A stretch of 64,000 nucleotides of DNA from Billgrantia aerodenitrificans (GCF_021404405.1 NZ_JABFTV010000003.1:62001-126000), one strand, 5' to 3'; positions 45,662 to 54,769 are shown, counted from the stretch's first letter. Notes: generated from the letters alone by a model not told the origin. Numbers and translations are program-made.

Positions 45662-46012
45662 ATGCACCTTCCGGCCCTGCCGTTATTCCTCGCTCTCATG
45701 CTTCCGGGCATCGCCATGGCGGAGCCCCATGCGGATGGCGTCGACCCGCAGCGCCAGGCCGAACTGGAAACCCTGCTCTATCAGGACTGCGGCTCGTGCC
45801 ACGGCATGACCCTGCGCGGCGGACTCGGCCCGGCACTGCCCCGCGACCGCATGCAGGGCTTCAGCCCCGAGGCGCTCGCCCACATCATCCAGCACGGCAT
45901 TCCCGGCAGCGCCATGCCGGGCTGGAAGGCCCTGCTGAGTGACGCCGAGGCGCGCTGGCTGGCGGAGCATCTGCGCACCGACAACCGCCTGAAAACGCTG
46001 CAACAGGACTGA
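45662..46012 (+). CDS. nirC: NirC, small periplasmic c-type cytochrome
   Basis: The 116-residue product has a signal peptide (MHLPALPLFLALMLPGIAMA) and one heme c site (CGSCHG), with a candidate Met ligand in GSAMPGW. NirC can donate electrons to nitrite reductase or take part in heme d1 maturation. The ATG at 45662 has GAGG six bases upstream; a GTG 12 bases earlier is less likely. Confidence 0.9.
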   Translation: MHLPALPLFLALMLPGIAMAEPHADGVDPQRQAELETLLYQDCGSCHGMTLRGGLGPALPRDRMQGFSPEALAHIIQHGIPGSAMPGWKALLSDAEARWLAEHLRTDNRLKTLQQD

Positions 46013-46027
46013 TTCCGGAGACTGGCC

Positions 46028-47242
46028 ATGGCTATTCCACACCCGCTGAAGACACTGCTTGCCGGCGGCGCGCTCACTCTGCTGACCGCCGGCCAAGCGC
46101 TGGCCGAGACGCCGCTGAACGGGGAGCTGCGCGGTACCGGCGACCTCGGCGTGGTCATCGAGCGCGCCACCGGCAGCGTGGCGCTGGTCGACACCACCCG
46201 CCGCGAGGTGCTGCGGCATGTCGAGGGCTTCGGCGATCTCTCCCACGCCTCGGTGAAGTTCACCCGCGATGCGCGTTACGCCTTCGTCTTCGGCCGCGAC
46301 GGCGGCCTGACCCGGCTCGACCTGCTCACCGGCGAGATCAATGCACGCATCATCCAGGGCGGCAACAGCATCGGTGGTGCCATCTCCCAGGACGGCCGCT
46401 TCGTGGCAGTGGGCAACTACGAACCGGGCGGGGTGAAGGTGTTCGATACCGAGACCATGGAGCTGGTCATCGATGTGCCGGCCACCTATCAACGACCGGA
46501 TGGCAGCAGTGCCCAGGCCAAGGTGGTGGGCGTGGTGGACGTGCCGGGCAATATCTTCGTCTTCAGCCTGTTCGAGGCCGGCGAGATCTGGACCCTGGAC
46601 ATGTCCCAGGACGAGCCCGAGCTGACCCAGTACCGCGACGTGGGCAGCATGCCTTACGACGCCCTGATCACCGCCAACGGCCGCTACTACATTGCCGGCC
46701 TGTTCGGCGAGGACGGCATGGCCCTGCTCGACCTGTGGCACCCGGAGAATGGCGTGCAGCGTATCCTGCCAGATTACGGTCAAGGCGAGCAGCGCCTGCC
46801 GGTGTACAAGATGCCCCACCTGGAAGGCTGGGCCATGGCCGGCGACCAGGCCTTCTTCCCCGCCGTGGGCCGCAACGAGGTGCTGGTGGCCGACAGCCGC
46901 GATTGGTCGCTCACCAACCGCATCGAAGTGCACGGCCAGCCGATCTTCGTCATGAGCCGCCCCGACGAGCGTCAGGTGTGGGTCACCTTCGCCCACCCGC
47001 TCAACGACAAGGTGCAAGTCATCGACACCCAGACCCACGAGGTGATCCAGACCCTGGAGCCCGGCGAATCGATCCTGCACAAGGAGTTCACTCCCCGCGG
47101 CGAGCACATCTGGATCTCGGCTCGCGACAGCAACCAGGTGGTGGTCTACGACACCCGCACCTTCGAGGAGCTGGCCAGGCTGCCGGCCGAATCGCCCAGC
47201 GGGATATTCTTCACCCATCGGGCGCACAGGATAGGGCTGTGA
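46028..47242 (+). CDS. nirF: NirF, heme d1 biosynthesis protein
   Basis: The 404-residue protein has an N-terminal signal peptide (LLAGGALTLLTAGQALAETP) and a d1-type propeller without a heme c domain. Stretches GTGDLGVVIERATGSVALVD, FTRDARYAFVFGRDGGLTRL and YKMPHLEGWAMAGDQAFFPA are NirF-like. NirF acts in the periplasm late in heme d1 synthesis, before NirN. It is 15 bp after nirC. Confidence 0.92.
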   Translation: MAIPHPLKTLLAGGALTLLTAGQALAETPLNGELRGTGDLGVVIERATGSVALVDTTRREVLRHVEGFGDLSHASVKFTRDARYAFVFGRDGGLTRLDLLTGEINARIIQGGNSIGGAISQDGRFVAVGNYEPGGVKVFDTETMELVIDVPATYQRPDGSSAQAKVVGVVDVPGNIFVFSLFEAGEIWTLDMSQDEPELTQYRDVGSMPYDALITANGRYYIAGLFGEDGMALLDLWHPENGVQRILPDYGQGEQRLPVYKMPHLEGWAMAGDQAFFPAVGRNEVLVADSRDWSLTNRIEVHGQPIFVMSRPDERQVWVTFAHPLNDKVQVIDTQTHEVIQTLEPGESILHKEFTPRGEHIWISARDSNQVVVYDTRTFEELARLPAESPSGIFFTHRAHRIGL

Positions 47243-47277
47243 GCCAGGGCTATGAGACAGGACTATCCCGTCTCGCC

Positions 47278-47291
47278 ATGACCCTCATCAA
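47278..47291. promoter_or_regulatory. FNR-type box before ubiU
   Basis: ATGAC-CCTC-ATCAA, same half-sites as the box before nnrS, 60 bp before the ubiU start. Confidence 0.65.
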
Positions 47292-47351
47292 AAGCCGCTC
47301 TGCCGTAGTCGACTAGCATGGTCGGGTTTACCAGACTGCGAGGAGAGCGAC

Positions 47352-48347
47352 ATGGAGCTCGTCTGCCCGGCCGGCAACCTGCCGGCCCTGAAGCGGGCGG
47401 TGGATGAAGGCGCCGATGCCGTCTACTTCGGCTTCCAGAACGCCACCAATGCCCGGCAGTTCGCCGGCCTCAATTTCACCGACAAGCGTGCCCGCGAAGG
47501 CATCGACTACGCCCATGCCCGCGGCAAGAAGGTGTTCTGCGCCATCAACACCTATCCACAGCCCGACGGCTGGGCCCAGTGGACCCGCGCCGTGGATCAG
47601 GCCGCCGAGCTCGGCGTCGACGCCCTGATCATGGCCGACATGGGCTTGCTCGACTATGCCGCCCGGCGCTACCCGGACCTCGCCCGCCACCTCTCGGTGC
47701 AGGGCTCGGCCACCAGCTTTGAAGCGCTGCGCTTCTACCACGACCAGTTCGGCATCAAGCGCGCCGTGCTGCCGCGGGTGCTCTCCATCACCCAGGTGCG
47801 CGACCTAGCCAAGCAGAGCCCCGTCGAGCTGGAGGTATTCGCCTTCGGCAGCCTGTGCATCATGGCCGAAGGGCGCTGCTATCTCTCGTCCTATCTCACC
47901 GGCGAGTCGCCCAACACTCGCGGGGTCTGTTCGCCGGCGGCCCACGTGCGCTGGGAGGAGACACCCCAGGGGCTCGAGTCGCGCCTGAACGGCGTGTTGA
48001 TCGACAGATATGGCGAGGGCGAGCGGGCCGGCTACCCCACCCTGTGCAAGGGGCGCTTCGAGGTCGGCGGCGAGACCTACCACGCCATCGAGGAGCCCAC
48101 CAGCCTCAACACCCTGGAGCTGCTGCCGGAGCTGCGCGAGCTGGGCATCAGCGCGGTGAAGATCGAGGGCCGCCAGCGCAGCCCGGCCTACGTGTCGAAG
48201 GTCGCCGGTATCTGGCGCCAGGCACTGGATCGCCTCGAGCGAACGCCGGAGCGCTTCCACCCCGATCCCGCCTGGATGGCCGGCCTCGGCGAGGTCTCCG
48301 AGGGCGCCACCACCACCCTGGGCGCCTACGAACGCCGCTGGAAATAG
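47352..48347 (+). CDS. ubiU: UbiU, U32-family protein for oxygen-independent ubiquinone hydroxylation
   Basis: The 331-residue protein of the U32 peptidase family begins MELVCPAGNLPALKRAVDEG. The four Fe-S ligand cysteines fall at C169, C176, C193 and C232, the same numbering as E. coli UbiU. With UbiV it hydroxylates the ubiquinone ring without oxygen, using prephenate as oxygen donor in the known system. It has a good GAGGAGA ribosome site and lies 9 bp before ubiV. Confidence 0.95.
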   Translation: MELVCPAGNLPALKRAVDEGADAVYFGFQNATNARQFAGLNFTDKRAREGIDYAHARGKKVFCAINTYPQPDGWAQWTRAVDQAAELGVDALIMADMGLLDYAARRYPDLARHLSVQGSATSFEALRFYHDQFGIKRAVLPRVLSITQVRDLAKQSPVELEVFAFGSLCIMAEGRCYLSSYLTGESPNTRGVCSPAAHVRWEETPQGLESRLNGVLIDRYGEGERAGYPTLCKGRFEVGGETYHAIEEPTSLNTLELLPELRELGISAVKIEGRQRSPAYVSKVAGIWRQALDRLERTPERFHPDPAWMAGLGEVSEGATTTLGAYERRWK

Positions 48348-48356
48348 GAGCTTTTC

Positions 48357-49271
48357 ATGTCATCCGATTCCCTGCAGCTCGCCCTGGGCCCGGTGCTGTT
48401 CTACTGGACCCGCGAGCGCTACGCCGACTTCTACCGTGAGGCCGCCGACTGGCCGGTGGAAATCGTCACCCTGGGCGAGTCCGTCTGCTCGCGTCGCCGC
48501 GACATGAAGCTCGACGACTGGCTCGGCATCGGCCGCGAGCTGGCCCAGAGCGGCAAGCAGGTGGTGCTGGCGAGCCAGACCCTGATCGAGTCCGAGGCCG
48601 ATCTGCGCGACCTGCGCAAGCTGTGCGACAACGGCGAGTTCATGGTCGAGGCCAATGACCAGAGCGCCCTGCAGCGCCTGGCCGCCGCCGGCCTGCCCTT
48701 CGTCGCCGGCGCCGCGCTCAACCTCTACAACACGGCCGCCATCGGCGTGATGGCCCGGGCCGGCATGCAGCGCTGGCAGGCCCCGGTGGAGATGTCCCGC
48801 GACGATCTCGCCCGCCTGCTGGCCGACTGCGCCACCGAGGGGCTCGAACAGTCCTGCGAGGTGTTCGCCTACGGCCATCTGCCGCTGGCCTGGTCGTCGC
48901 GCTGTTTCACCGCGCGGCGCCACCAGAAGCCCAAGGACCGCTGCCAGTTCGTGTGCCAGAAGTACCCGGAAGGCCTGGCGCTGCGCTCCCAGGAATCCAA
49001 GGAGGTGTTCACCCTCAACGGCATCCAGACGCTTTCCGGTGCCTGCCAGGACCTGCGCCACGAGGTCGGCGACATGGCCTCGATGGGCGTGGCGGTTGCA
49101 CGGCTGAGCCCCCGCGCCGAGGGCATGGCCGAGGTGGTCGCCGCCTTCGACGCCGCCCGCCGCGGCGTGTTGCCCGCCGCCGACCCGCTGACGCTGGTCG
49201 AGGCCGAGGTGTGCGACGGCTACTGGCACGGTCGCCCGGGCATGGACAACACCCGGCTGCCCGCCGGCTGA
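48357..49271 (+). CDS. ubiV: UbiV, partner of UbiU in oxygen-independent ubiquinone synthesis
   Basis: The 304-residue U32-family protein has candidate cluster cysteines C44, C183, C196 and C200 (RCFTARRHQKPKDRCQFVC), matching the spacing in E. coli UbiV. It forms the UbiUV heterodimer. Together with ubiT at 62.9 kb the set needed for anaerobic ubiquinone synthesis is complete, so the nitrate and NO respiratory chains can keep a ubiquinone pool without oxygen. Confidence 0.94.
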   Translation: MSSDSLQLALGPVLFYWTRERYADFYREAADWPVEIVTLGESVCSRRRDMKLDDWLGIGRELAQSGKQVVLASQTLIESEADLRDLRKLCDNGEFMVEANDQSALQRLAAAGLPFVAGAALNLYNTAAIGVMARAGMQRWQAPVEMSRDDLARLLADCATEGLEQSCEVFAYGHLPLAWSSRCFTARRHQKPKDRCQFVCQKYPEGLALRSQESKEVFTLNGIQTLSGACQDLRHEVGDMASMGVAVARLSPRAEGMAEVVAAFDAARRGVLPAADPLTLVEAEVCDGYWHGRPGMDNTRLPAG

Positions 49272-49343
49272 GCCGAGAACCACAGCCACTCCTCATCGAG
49301 TCTGCCTTCTACGGGGCCAAGTGAGGCGCCGGGGCAGGTCGAA

Positions 49344-49406
49344 GAGGAGGTCATTTGCCAGGGATGGCAAATGTAGCGCCCATGGATGGGTTCACAGCGC
49401 CTCCTC
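49344..49406 (-). repeat. Structured intergenic repeat, family 2 (copy before nrdD)
   Basis: Reverse-orientation copy of 12584-12648. Outer stem GAGGAGG/CCTCCTC, inner hairpins CCCA-TCCA-TGGG and ATTTGCCA-TCCC-TGGCAAAT. It lies between ubiV and nrdD. The remainder of the 301-base gap 49272-49572 holds an FNR-like box and an NrdR-like box. Confidence 0.8.
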
Positions 49407-49471
49407 GTAGACCGAGCGACGGCGCAGCACAGCCTATAGCAAGTACGGCTATTTATCTCGATAGGTCTTTT

Positions 49472-49485
49472 CTGACCTGGGTCAT
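49472..49485. promoter_or_regulatory. FNR/DNR-like box before nrdD
   Basis: CTGAC-CTGG-GTCAT, symmetric, with one mismatch from TTGAC-N4-GTCAA in each half. About 90 bp before the nrdD start. Confidence 0.55.
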
Positions 49486-49517
49486 TTTCTCTCGCTGCCG
49501 AAGGCATTAGCCTTCAC

Positions 49518-49565
49518 ACACCATATATTGTGGTTAAAAATATCAAATGGCAGCACATATAGGGA
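49518..49565. promoter_or_regulatory. NrdR-box pair before nrdD
   Basis: ACACCATATATTGTGG (49518-49533) matches the NrdR consensus ACACWATATATWGTGT at 14 of 16. A weaker second site, GCAGCACATATAGGGA (49550-49565), lies 32 bases downstream, a spacing known for NrdR pairs. Overlap with the promoter would give repression. Confidence 0.6.
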
Positions 49566-49572
49566 GATTACG

Positions 49573-51303
49573 GTGAACGCCCCCATCCGCCAGGCCGGCC
49601 CGCGCCGCATCGACGTCGCCTCGACCGTCAACGAATACCTCGAACGCGCCGACTGGCGCGTGCACGCCAACGCCAACCAGGGCTACTCCCTGGGCGGGCT
49701 GATCCTCAACGTCTCGGGCAAGCTGATCGCCAACTACTGGCTCGACGAGGTCTACCCGGCCGAGGTCGGCGCCGCTCACCGCGAAGGCGACCTGCACATC
49801 CACGATCTCGACATGCTGTGCGGCTACTGCGCCGGCTGGTCGCTACGCCAGTTGCTGATCGAAGGCTTCAACGGCGTGCCCGGACGCGCCGAGAGCGGCC
49901 CGCCGCGCCACCTCTCCAGCGCCCTGGGGCAGATGGTCAACTTCCTCGGCACGCTGCAGAACGAGTGGGCCGGGGCTCAGGCCTTCAGCTCCTTCGATAC
50001 CTACCTCGCCCCCTACGTGCGCAGGGACGGCCTCGACTATCCGGCCGTCAAGCAGGCGATCCAGGAGTTCATCTACAACCTCAACGTGCCGTCGCGCTGG
50101 GGCAGCCAGACGCCCTTCACCAACCTCACCTTCGACTGGGTATGTCCGGCGGACCTGCGCGACCAGGTGCCGATCATCGGCGGCCAGGAGCAGCTCTTCA
50201 CCTACGGCGAGCTGCAGACGGAGATGGACCTGCTCAACCGCGCCTACCTGGAGGTGATGGAGGCCGGCGACCGCCAGGGTCGGGTGTTCACCTTCCCCAT
50301 CCCCACCTACAACATCACCCCGGATTTCGACTGGGAGAGCGACAACGCCGAGCGGCTGTTCGCGCTGACCGCCAAGTACGGCCTGCCCTATTTCCAGAAC
50401 TTCCTCAATTCCGACCTGGAGCCGCACATGGTGCGCTCCATGTGCTGCCGCCTGCAGCTCGACCTGACCGAGCTGCTCAAGCGTGGCAACGGCCTGTTCG
50501 GCAGCGCCGAGCAGACCGGCTCGCTGGGGGTGGTGACGCTCAACTGCGCACGACTGGGTTATCGCTTCGCCGGCGACCGGGCGGGCCTGCTGCGCGAACT
50601 CGACCACCTGCTGGCGCTGGGCCGCGACAGTCTGGAGCTCAAGCGCGAGTGCATCCAGCAGTGGATGAACGAGGGGCTCTACCCCTATACCCAGCGCTAC
50701 CTGGGCACCCTGCGCAACCACTTCTCCACCCTGGGCGTGAACGGGCTCAACGAGATGGTGCGCAACTTCTGCGACGACCGCTACGACATCACCGCCCCCG
50801 AAGGGCGCCAGCTGGCCCTCGAAGTGCTCGACCACGTGCGCACCAGGATGCAGCAGTTCCAGACCGAGACCGGCCACCTCTACAACCTGGAAGCGACCCC
50901 GGCGGAGGGCACCACCTACCGTTTCGCCCGCGCCGATGCCGAGCGCTTCCCTGGCATTCTGCAGGCCGGCACGCCGGAGGCGCCCTACTACACCAACTCC
51001 AGCCAGCTGCCGGTGGGGCACACCGACGACCCCTTCGAGGCGCTGATTCACCAGGACCCGCTGCAGACCCGCTACACCGGCGGTACCGTGCTGCACCTCT
51101 ACATGCGCGAGCGGCTCTCCAGCGCCACCGCCTGCCGCAAGCTGGTACACACCGCGCTGTCGCGCTTCCGCCTGCCCTACATCACCGTGACGCCGACCTT
51201 CTCGATCTGCCCGGTGCACGGCTATCTGGCCGGCGAACACGAGTTCTGCCCCAAGTGCGACGAAGCACTGCTGGCAAGACGCGCCGCGGCCATCCCGGCC
51301 TGA
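49573..51303 (+). CDS. nrdD: Anaerobic (class III) ribonucleoside-triphosphate reductase, catalytic part without glycyl-radical domain
   Basis: The 576-residue protein starts VNAPIRQAGPRRIDVASTVN (GTG, with GGGAG six bases upstream). It lacks an N-terminal ATP-cone. Catalytic-barrel stretches include GDLHIHDLDMLCGYCAGWSL, MCCRLQLDLTELLKRGNGLF and GSLGVVTLNCARLGYRF. The C-terminus reaches the zinc region SICPVHGYLAGEHEFCPKCD and stops after AAAIPA, exactly where relatives continue into the glycyl-radical loop. That loop is encoded by the next gene, 45 bp on and in the same reading frame. Reduces NTPs to dNTPs anaerobically, with NrdG as activase. Confidence 0.9.
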   Translation: MNAPIRQAGPRRIDVASTVNEYLERADWRVHANANQGYSLGGLILNVSGKLIANYWLDEVYPAEVGAAHREGDLHIHDLDMLCGYCAGWSLRQLLIEGFNGVPGRAESGPPRHLSSALGQMVNFLGTLQNEWAGAQAFSSFDTYLAPYVRRDGLDYPAVKQAIQEFIYNLNVPSRWGSQTPFTNLTFDWVCPADLRDQVPIIGGQEQLFTYGELQTEMDLLNRAYLEVMEAGDRQGRVFTFPIPTYNITPDFDWESDNAERLFALTAKYGLPYFQNFLNSDLEPHMVRSMCCRLQLDLTELLKRGNGLFGSAEQTGSLGVVTLNCARLGYRFAGDRAGLLRELDHLLALGRDSLELKRECIQQWMNEGLYPYTQRYLGTLRNHFSTLGVNGLNEMVRNFCDDRYDITAPEGRQLALEVLDHVRTRMQQFQTETGHLYNLEATPAEGTTYRFARADAERFPGILQAGTPEAPYYTNSSQLPVGHTDDPFEALIHQDPLQTRYTGGTVLHLYMRERLSSATACRKLVHTALSRFRLPYITVTPTFSICPVHGYLAGEHEFCPKCDEALLARRAAAIPA

Positions 51304-51348
51304 GCGTTTTTAAACCGCTGTCATCAACCCTTTGGAAGGAGCCAAGCC

Positions 51349-51513
51349 ATGACGAACATCGACACCCTGCCCACCGAACAACGCCAGCGCTGCGAGGTCT
51401 GGACCCGCGTGATGGGCTACCATCGCCCGGTCAGCCAGTTCAACGTCGGCAAGCGCGCCGAGCATCGCGAACGCCGCCATTTCACCGAGCGGGCCGCCGC
51501 CCTGACGCCCTGA
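51349..51513 (+). CDS. Separate glycyl-radical domain of NrdD (54 residues)
   Basis: MTNIDTLPTEQRQRCEVWTR begins this small product, followed by VMGYHRPVSQFNVGKRAEHR and ERRHF. The RVMGY motif and what follows correspond to the C-terminal glycyl-radical loop of class III ribonucleotide reductase, with the Gly as radical site. AAGGAG lies seven bases before the ATG, so it looks independently translated. It is in the same frame as nrdD with a single TGA between them and no other stop, so readthrough could also make a fused protein, and a simple nonsense mutation is the null explanation. nrdG follows 64 bp later. Confidence 0.82.
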   Translation: MTNIDTLPTEQRQRCEVWTRVMGYHRPVSQFNVGKRAEHRERRHFTERAAALTP

Positions 51514-51577
51514 CATTCGACCGATGGACCTGCCGGGCCCGGTGCCCGGCATTCACGTCCCAAGCCGAGAAGCTCCC

Positions 51578-52327
51578 ATGATCGCCACCGACCTCGCCCC
51601 GCCCCCCTTCACGTCTCTCGACGGCATTCGCCTGCCCGTCGCCGGCATGACTCAGATGACCACCCTGGACTATCCGGATCATCTGGCCTGTGTGGTGTTC
51701 CTGCAGGGCTGTCCTCTGCGCTGCGGCTACTGCCACAACGGCCATATGATGGCGCCGCGTCGCGGCGACGAGAACGAGTGGCAGGCGGTGCGTGAGTTCC
51801 TCGAGAGCCGCCGGGGCCTGCTCGAGGCGGTGGTGTTCAGCGGTGGCGAACCGACGCTGCACAACGCCCTGCCGGCGGCGGTACGCGAGGTCAAGGAAAT
51901 GGGCTTCAAGGTCGGCTTGCATACCGCCGGCCCTTACCCGGCGCGGCTTTCACGGCTGCTGCCGTGGCTCGACTGGGTGGGGCTCGACGTGAAGGGACGC
52001 GGGGGCGACTTCGACCGCATCTGCGGGCGTCCCGGCATCTGGCAGCGCAACAGCCAGAGCCTGATGGCGCTGCTCGACGGCGGCATCGACTTCGAGTGCC
52101 GCACCACCGTGCACTGGCGCGACTTCTCGCTGGCCGAGGTGGAGCGCCTGGCGCTGACCCTGGCCGACTGCGGCGTGCGCCGCTACGCCATTCAGGTGGC
52201 CCGCACCCGCCAGTGCCTCGACCCGGCCTACTGCCAGCCGGTGGAGAACGCCCCGCCGCGGGCGATGCTGGCCGGGCTGGTCAAACGCCTGGCACCGCAT
52301 TTCGAGCGCATCGAGCTCAGGGAGTGA
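51578..52327 (+). CDS. nrdG: Anaerobic ribonucleotide reductase activating protein
   Basis: The 249-residue radical SAM activase has the cluster motif CPLRCGYCHN (about residue 47), preceded by the typical MTQMTTLDYPDHLACVVFLQ, and GGEPTLHNALPAAVREVKEM. It should generate the glycyl radical, here on the separate 54-residue protein. The start at 51578 was chosen by fit to the family; the frame is open to 51524. Its 3' end overlaps the cdd 3' end by 11 bp. Confidence 0.92.
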   Translation: MIATDLAPPPFTSLDGIRLPVAGMTQMTTLDYPDHLACVVFLQGCPLRCGYCHNGHMMAPRRGDENEWQAVREFLESRRGLLEAVVFSGGEPTLHNALPAAVREVKEMGFKVGLHTAGPYPARLSRLLPWLDWVGLDVKGRGGDFDRICGRPGIWQRNSQSLMALLDGGIDFECRTTVHWRDFSLAEVERLALTLADCGVRRYAIQVARTRQCLDPAYCQPVENAPPRAMLAGLVKRLAPHFERIELRE

Positions 52328-52742
52328 GTTTAAGATTCTCCGGTCCAAACGCATCGGGCAGGAGCTGTTCCATGGTGTAGCGCTTGAGCAGCCGGCCTTC
52401 GGCGTCGACCACGTGGATACGGGTCTCGGCGTCGGCAAATTCGCGGATGCGCTGGCGGCAGTCGCCGCAGGGGGTGCACAGGTGCTCGCCGGGGCCGATC
52501 ACGTAGACGTGGCGCAGGCGCCGCTCGCCGGCGCTGACCATGGCGGCAATGGCCGAGGCCTCGGCGCACAAGCCCTTGTAGTGGGCCACCTCGACGTTGG
52601 CGCCGAAGTAACGCGCGCCGCTCTCGCTTTCCACCATGGCGCCCACCGGATGCTGCGAGTACGGCGCGTAGGCGTTGCCGCGTACCGCGATCAATGCGCC
52701 GACGATGGCCGGGTCGACGGCGTCGCTCATGCCATGGCTCAT
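52317..52742 (-). CDS. cdd: Cytidine deaminase
   Basis: The 141-residue zinc enzyme deaminates cytidine and deoxycytidine. Zinc and catalytic motifs are CAEASA (C59-A-E61) and TPCGDCRQ, and the substrate part is [11 protein letters not shown]. It is the last gene of the minus-strand deo operon, overlapping deoD by 4 bp. A second ATG at codon 5 is possible. It is convergent with nrdG. Confidence 0.95.
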   Translation of the reverse strand: MSHGMSDAVDPAIVGALIAVRGNAYAPYSQHPVGAMVESESGARYFGANVEVAHYKGLCAEASAIAAMVSAGERRLRHVYVIGPGEHLCTPCGDCRQRIREFADAETRIHVVDAEGRLLKRYTMEQLLPDAFGPENLKLTP

Positions 52743-53467
52743 GCCGCCCCCGCCGCGTCGTCGCGCAGTACCGCTTCCAGTGCCACCTCGACCATCTCGT
52801 TGAAGCTGCGCTCGCGGGCCTCGCTGGGCAGCGATTCACCCTTGAGGATATGGTCGGAGACGGTACAGATGGTCATCGCCCGGCCGCCGAACTCCGCCGC
52901 CACGCCGTAGAGCCCCGCCGCCTCCATCTCCACGCCAACGATGCCGTAGCGCTTCATCAGTTCGAACAGCTCGCCCTGGGGGCTGTAGAACAGGTCCGCC
53001 GAAAACAGGTTGCCCACCTTCACCGGCACGCCCTGGGCCGCGGCGGCGTCCACCGCGTGGCGGGTCAACTCGAAGTCGGCGATGGCGGCGAAGTCGTGAC
53101 CCATGAAGCGAGTACGGTTGACCGCCGAGTCGGTGCTCGCACCGAGGCCGATCACCACGTCACGCACCGCCACGTCGTCGCGCACCGCGCCGCAGGAGCC
53201 GACCCGGATCAGGCGCTGCACGCCATAGTCGGTGATCAGCTCCTTGGCGTAGATGGAGACCGAGGGGATGCCCATGCCGTGGCCCATCACCGAGATCTCG
53301 CGGCCGCGATAACGGCCGGTGAAGCCGAGCATGTTGCGCACGCTGGTGACCTCGCGGGCATCCTCGAGGAAGGTCTCGGCGATGTGCTTGGCACGCAGCG
53401 GGTCGCCGGGCATCAGCACGGTGTCGGCGAAGATGCCGCGTTCGCCCTGAATATGGGGAGTCGCCAT
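52739..53467 (-). CDS. deoD: Purine nucleoside phosphorylase
   Basis: The 242-residue protein is a DeoD-type (hexameric) phosphorylase: [20 protein letters not shown] at the start, [20 protein letters not shown] and [20 protein letters not shown]. It cleaves purine nucleosides with phosphate. It sits between deoB and cdd in a nucleoside salvage operon. Confidence 0.95.
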   Translation of the reverse strand: MATPHIQGERGIFADTVLMPGDPLRAKHIAETFLEDAREVTSVRNMLGFTGRYRGREISVMGHGMGIPSVSIYAKELITDYGVQRLIRVGSCGAVRDDVAVRDVVIGLGASTDSAVNRTRFMGHDFAAIADFELTRHAVDAAAAQGVPVKVGNLFSADLFYSPQGELFELMKRYGIVGVEMEAAGLYGVAAEFGGRAMTICTVSDHILKGESLPSEARERSFNEMVEVALEAVLRDDAAGAA

Positions 53468-53476
53468 GTCAGGCTC

Positions 53477-54769
53477 CTATGCAGCGAGAGGGTCGGGTTG
53501 AGGTGGCTTGGGCTGAGGTGGAGAGGCAATAAAACTCGTGCCGTCGGCCATGGGCGCCAGGCCCAGATGCGCCGCCAGGCTCTGGCCGATATCGGCGAAG
53601 GTGTCGCGCGCGCCCAGCGAGCCGGGAGCGAGCCCGGCCCCCAGCGCCAGCACCGGCACCCGCTCGCGGGTGTGATCGGTGCCGTGCCAGGTGGGATCGC
53701 AGCCGTGGTCGGCGGTGATCACCAGCAGGTCGTCGTCGCGCAGTTTGGCCAGCAGTTCGGGCAGCCGCGCGTCGAAGGCCTCCAGCGCAGCGGCATAGCC
53801 GGTCACGTCGCGCCGGTGGCCGTAGAGGGTGTCGAAGTCGACGAAGTTGGTCATCACCAGAGAACGCTCGCCGGCCTCGTCCAGGGCGGCCAGGGTGGCG
53901 TCCATCAGCGCATCGTGGCCGCTGGCCTTGAGCGTGTGCGTCACCCCGCAGTGGGCGTAGATGTCGGCGATCTTGCCGATGGCGAACACCTCGCCGCCGT
54001 CGTCGCACAGCTTCTGCAATACCGTGGGTGCGGGCGGCTCGACGCTGTAGTCGCGACGGTTGGCGGTGCGGGTGAAGTCCGCCGCGCTCTGGCCGACGAA
54101 GGGCCGCGCGATCACCCGGCCGATGTTGTAGGGCTCGAGCAGGCGCCGGGCGGTCTCGCACAGGGCGTGGAGCCGCGCCAGACCGAAGCTTTCCTCGTGG
54201 GCGGCGATCTGCAGCACCGAGTCCGCCGAGGTGTAGACGATGGGCTTGCCACTGGCCATGTGCTCTTCGCCGAGCCGGGCGATGATCTCGGTGCCCGAGG
54301 CGTGGCAGTTGCCCAGCACGCCGGGCAGCTCGCCCTCGCGGATCAACGCTGCGAGCAGCTCGGGAGGAAAGCTCTCCTCGCGGTCGAGGAAGTAGCCCCA
54401 GTCGAAGCGCACCGGCACCCCGGCGATCTCCCAATGGCCCGAGGGGGTGTCCTTGCCCGAGGAGATCTCCCCGGCGTGGCCGTAGGCGCCGATCACCTCG
54501 GTCGGCACCTCGACGCCCTCGGCCCAAGCGCCGGTGCTCTCGCGGTGGGCGTGGAACAACCCCAGCCGGCCCAGGTTGGGTAATGCCAGCGGGCCTTGGC
54601 GTGCCGCCGGGCCGGTTTTGGGGCCCTGTAAAGAGCCGTCACAGCGTCCACGGGAGCAGGCGGCGGCGATATGGCCCAGGGTATCGGCCCCGGCGTCGCC
54701 GAAGCGCTCGGCATCGGGGGCCGCACCGATGCCGAAAGAGTCGAGTACCAGCACGATGGCACGCGTCAT
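53477..54769 (-). CDS. deoB: Phosphopentomutase
   Basis: The 430-residue alkaline-phosphatase-superfamily enzyme converts (deoxy)ribose-1-phosphate to the 5-phosphate. Metal and substrate motifs include [32 protein letters not shown] and [20 protein letters not shown]. Near residues 47-61 is [15 protein letters not shown], a stretch longer than in some relatives. It overlaps deoA by 4 bp and lies 9 bp before deoD. Confidence 0.95.
   Translation of the reverse strand: MTRAIVLVLDSFGIGAAPDAERFGDAGADTLGHIAAACSRGRCDGSLQGPKTGPAARQGPLALPNLGRLGLFHAHRESTGAWAEGVEVPTEVIGAYGHAGEISSGKDTPSGHWEIAGVPVRFDWGYFLDREESFPPELLAALIREGELPGVLGNCHASGTEIIARLGEEHMASGKPIVYTSADSVLQIAAHEESFGLARLHALCETARRLLEPYNIGRVIARPFVGQSAADFTRTANRRDYSVEPPAPTVLQKLCDDGGEVFAIGKIADIYAHCGVTHTLKASGHDALMDATLAALDEAGERSLVMTNFVDFDTLYGHRRDVTGYAAALEAFDARLPELLAKLRDDDLLVITADHGCDPTWHGTDHTRERVPVLALGAGLAPGSLGARDTFADIGQSLAAHLGLAPMADGTSFIASPPQPKPPQPDPLAA

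Noticed and set aside
12584..49406. CRISPR array from the repeated intergenic sequences
   Set aside because: The copies are far apart, in different orientation, not regularly spaced, and have internal hairpins; no cas genes are present.
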